In this document: positions 62,701 through 64,000 of the stretch, piece after piece
Layout of the letters: each line of letters starts with the position of its first letter
Position numbering within the stretch: position 1 is the first letter of the stretch
DNA from: Varroa destructor
Lineage: Eukaryota; Arthropoda; Arachnida; Mesostigmata; Varroidae
Direction: 5' to 3'
NCBI RefSeq assembly: GCF_002443255.2
Contig: NW_019211455.1
Coordinates: 20,497,126 to 20,561,125, forward strand
DNA length: 64,000 nt
The notes under the pieces: model-generated
Told to the model about the DNA's origin: nothing
Database searches by the model: none
The model's input: the letters and a program-made list of their open reading frames with translations, nothing else
Position numbers and translations under genes: made by a program

Positions 62701-62941
62701 GGACCACTCAACAGTCACTTCTTGTGAACAATGAAGTTTTTGGTCGTTGTGAGCACACATCCGACGAACCGAATCTACATCGCCGACCTCACGTTTTTCA
62801 CAAGCTCTGTCTCCCGGCTTCTGCTGGTTTTACCGGTCGAAGCCACCCAAAAGAATGACACAGACCTAGAAAGAATTGGGTGCAGCAAAATGAATAGACA
62901 ACATTCCAGTTCGTTTAACTCCTCGCATTACCCTTCTACTC

Positions 62942-62966
62942 CTCTCTCTCTCTCGCTCTCTCTCTC
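62942..62966. repeat. (CT)12 microsatellite with one interruption
   Basis: CT dinucleotides run for 25 bases, broken once by CG. The 134-codon plus frame at 62731-63135 reads through it as a serine/leucine run and is not credible for that reason. Confidence 0.9.
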
Positions 62967-63207
62967 ATTGTTACTTCTCTCGCAATCCCCTGCTTTCACT
63001 TCGTTTATCTTTGAGCGCTCGGCGTTGTCAATATCGAATGTTACTTCTAGAATTCGTTCAGTGCGCGCCGCCTTACGACGGTTCGAAGAGAGGACTCAGT
63101 GTAGAAGACTCATGTTTTATAACTACATGGCCTGAAATAGTGTGCTGACTAACGGCCTTTACAGCAAAACCTGCCTAACCACAAAAGTACTAGCACGCAG
63201 TGGTCGT

Positions 63208-63237
<30 letters not shown>
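63208..63237. repeat. (CCG)10 trinucleotide repeat
   Basis: Ten perfect CCG units stand out in an AT-rich window. They lie in a moderately GC-rich interval (about 62940-63430) that also holds the CT repeat 240 bases upstream. No supported frame contains them. Confidence 0.95.
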
Positions 63238-63238
<1 letters not shown>

Positions 63239-63429
63239 TGACATTCGAGCAGAAGGGAAACAGAAGTGAACTCACGGCAAATTGGCTGAACCCAGGTCAC
63301 GAACGGGAACGCTTAGTTTGACCCTAATATATTTTATCATAAGAATCAAGCTCTAGCTCAGTGTAGCGCATAACGAGAGGGACAAAGAGTTAGAAGAGCG
63401 CGCGCTTATTGGATCCAGCGAATACAACA

Positions 63430-64000
63430 GAAGTTTCAGGGAAAAGTTCCTACTTTTGGTGGATTGAAGGGAGGTAGATTTTGATTTGACGCTAACAGAT
63501 GATGCAGCACGATGAAGCACTTGCGGTCTTCAATATCGTTAGCATTTTACGACAGCTGACTTATCTTGATAAATTAAGGTGTCGGTCACAATTAACGCGA
63601 TTCTCGTATACATTAAGGCATCAGATGGTAGAATTGATCGGATTAGATGTTTGCGACTAATTAAACGAAGAGCAGATATTAACAAAATATGCTAAATTCA
63701 GGCTAAATTTATGTCAGTATTCGGCCTGATTTTCATGCTTGACTCTTTTAGGGTGGTCCTTGACTCCCGGTCTTACCTTAGTACGTACAAAGGCTACTAT
63801 GCGGAAGCCCCCAGTCAATGAACGAATTGAAGGACACGACAGATGCAAGCAAATACTGTTAACTTCACGTCTATTGAGCTGATTATAGTAAAATTCACAG
63901 TCCAACATGCTCACTGTGTTTGTTCCACGTTATGATTTATTATTTGTATGTAGTTCGAATTGAAGCCACAATTTTTTTTTTTTTTTGTTTGAAATAAAAG
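63430..64000. other. gene-free stretch to window end
   Basis: This is AT-rich, with T15 at 63972-63986. Nothing else was recognised. Confidence 0.5.

Noticed and set aside
62731..63135. 134-codon plus frame with hydrophobic start
   Set aside because: A third of it is translated CT microsatellite, and no family pattern is present.

Overview
The window reads as animal nuclear DNA, most likely from an arthropod. It is about 40% G+C by eye, CpG is not obviously depleted, AT and AAT microsatellites and A/T homopolymers are frequent, candidate exons carry GT..AG splice signals, and there is a decayed mariner transposase. A 100-N assembly gap sits at 26372-26471. There is no bacterial-style gene packing, no rRNA or tRNA that I can recognise, and no CRISPR array. 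The taxon cannot be fixed from sequence alone; a mite or tick relative is a guess.

Almost all of the 64 kb is non-coding. At this base composition the number and length of open frames, including those of 110-151 codons, are close to what chance predicts, so long frames alone were not accepted as genes. Three loci have recognisable protein content. (1) 40935-42074, plus strand: a BTB domain followed by BACK-like sequence, broken over several frames, so a pseudogene or an indel-damaged gene copy. (2) 43365-43914, plus strand: a mariner (DD34D) transposase fossil with stops, frameshifts and a missing centre. (3) 61809-62165, minus strand: an intact 118-codon frame resembling part of a jelly-roll capsid of CRESS-DNA viruses, possibly an endogenous viral element; this is tentative.

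Layout: 1-20.4 kb is featureless AT-rich sequence with microsatellites. 20.4-31.4 kb is similar, with GC-richer patches, a CTG repeat, a 26-bp dispersed repeat and the gap. 31.4-38.5 kb holds a fold-back element (32921-33040) and a few coding-like minus-strand frames. 37.8-52 kb is the densest part, with the BTB-BACK remnant, the mariner, several candidate exons on both strands and a nested inverted repeat (48018-48080). 52-64 kb is mostly blank, except for a GC-rich patch with a CCAAT box (56.6-57.3 kb), the capsid-like frame and a CT/CCG-repeat patch (62.9-63.4 kb).

No pathway or operon-like cooperation between genes is visible. The recognisable content is relics: one host multidomain gene copy, one transposon and one possible virus-derived frame, plus unassigned candidate exons.
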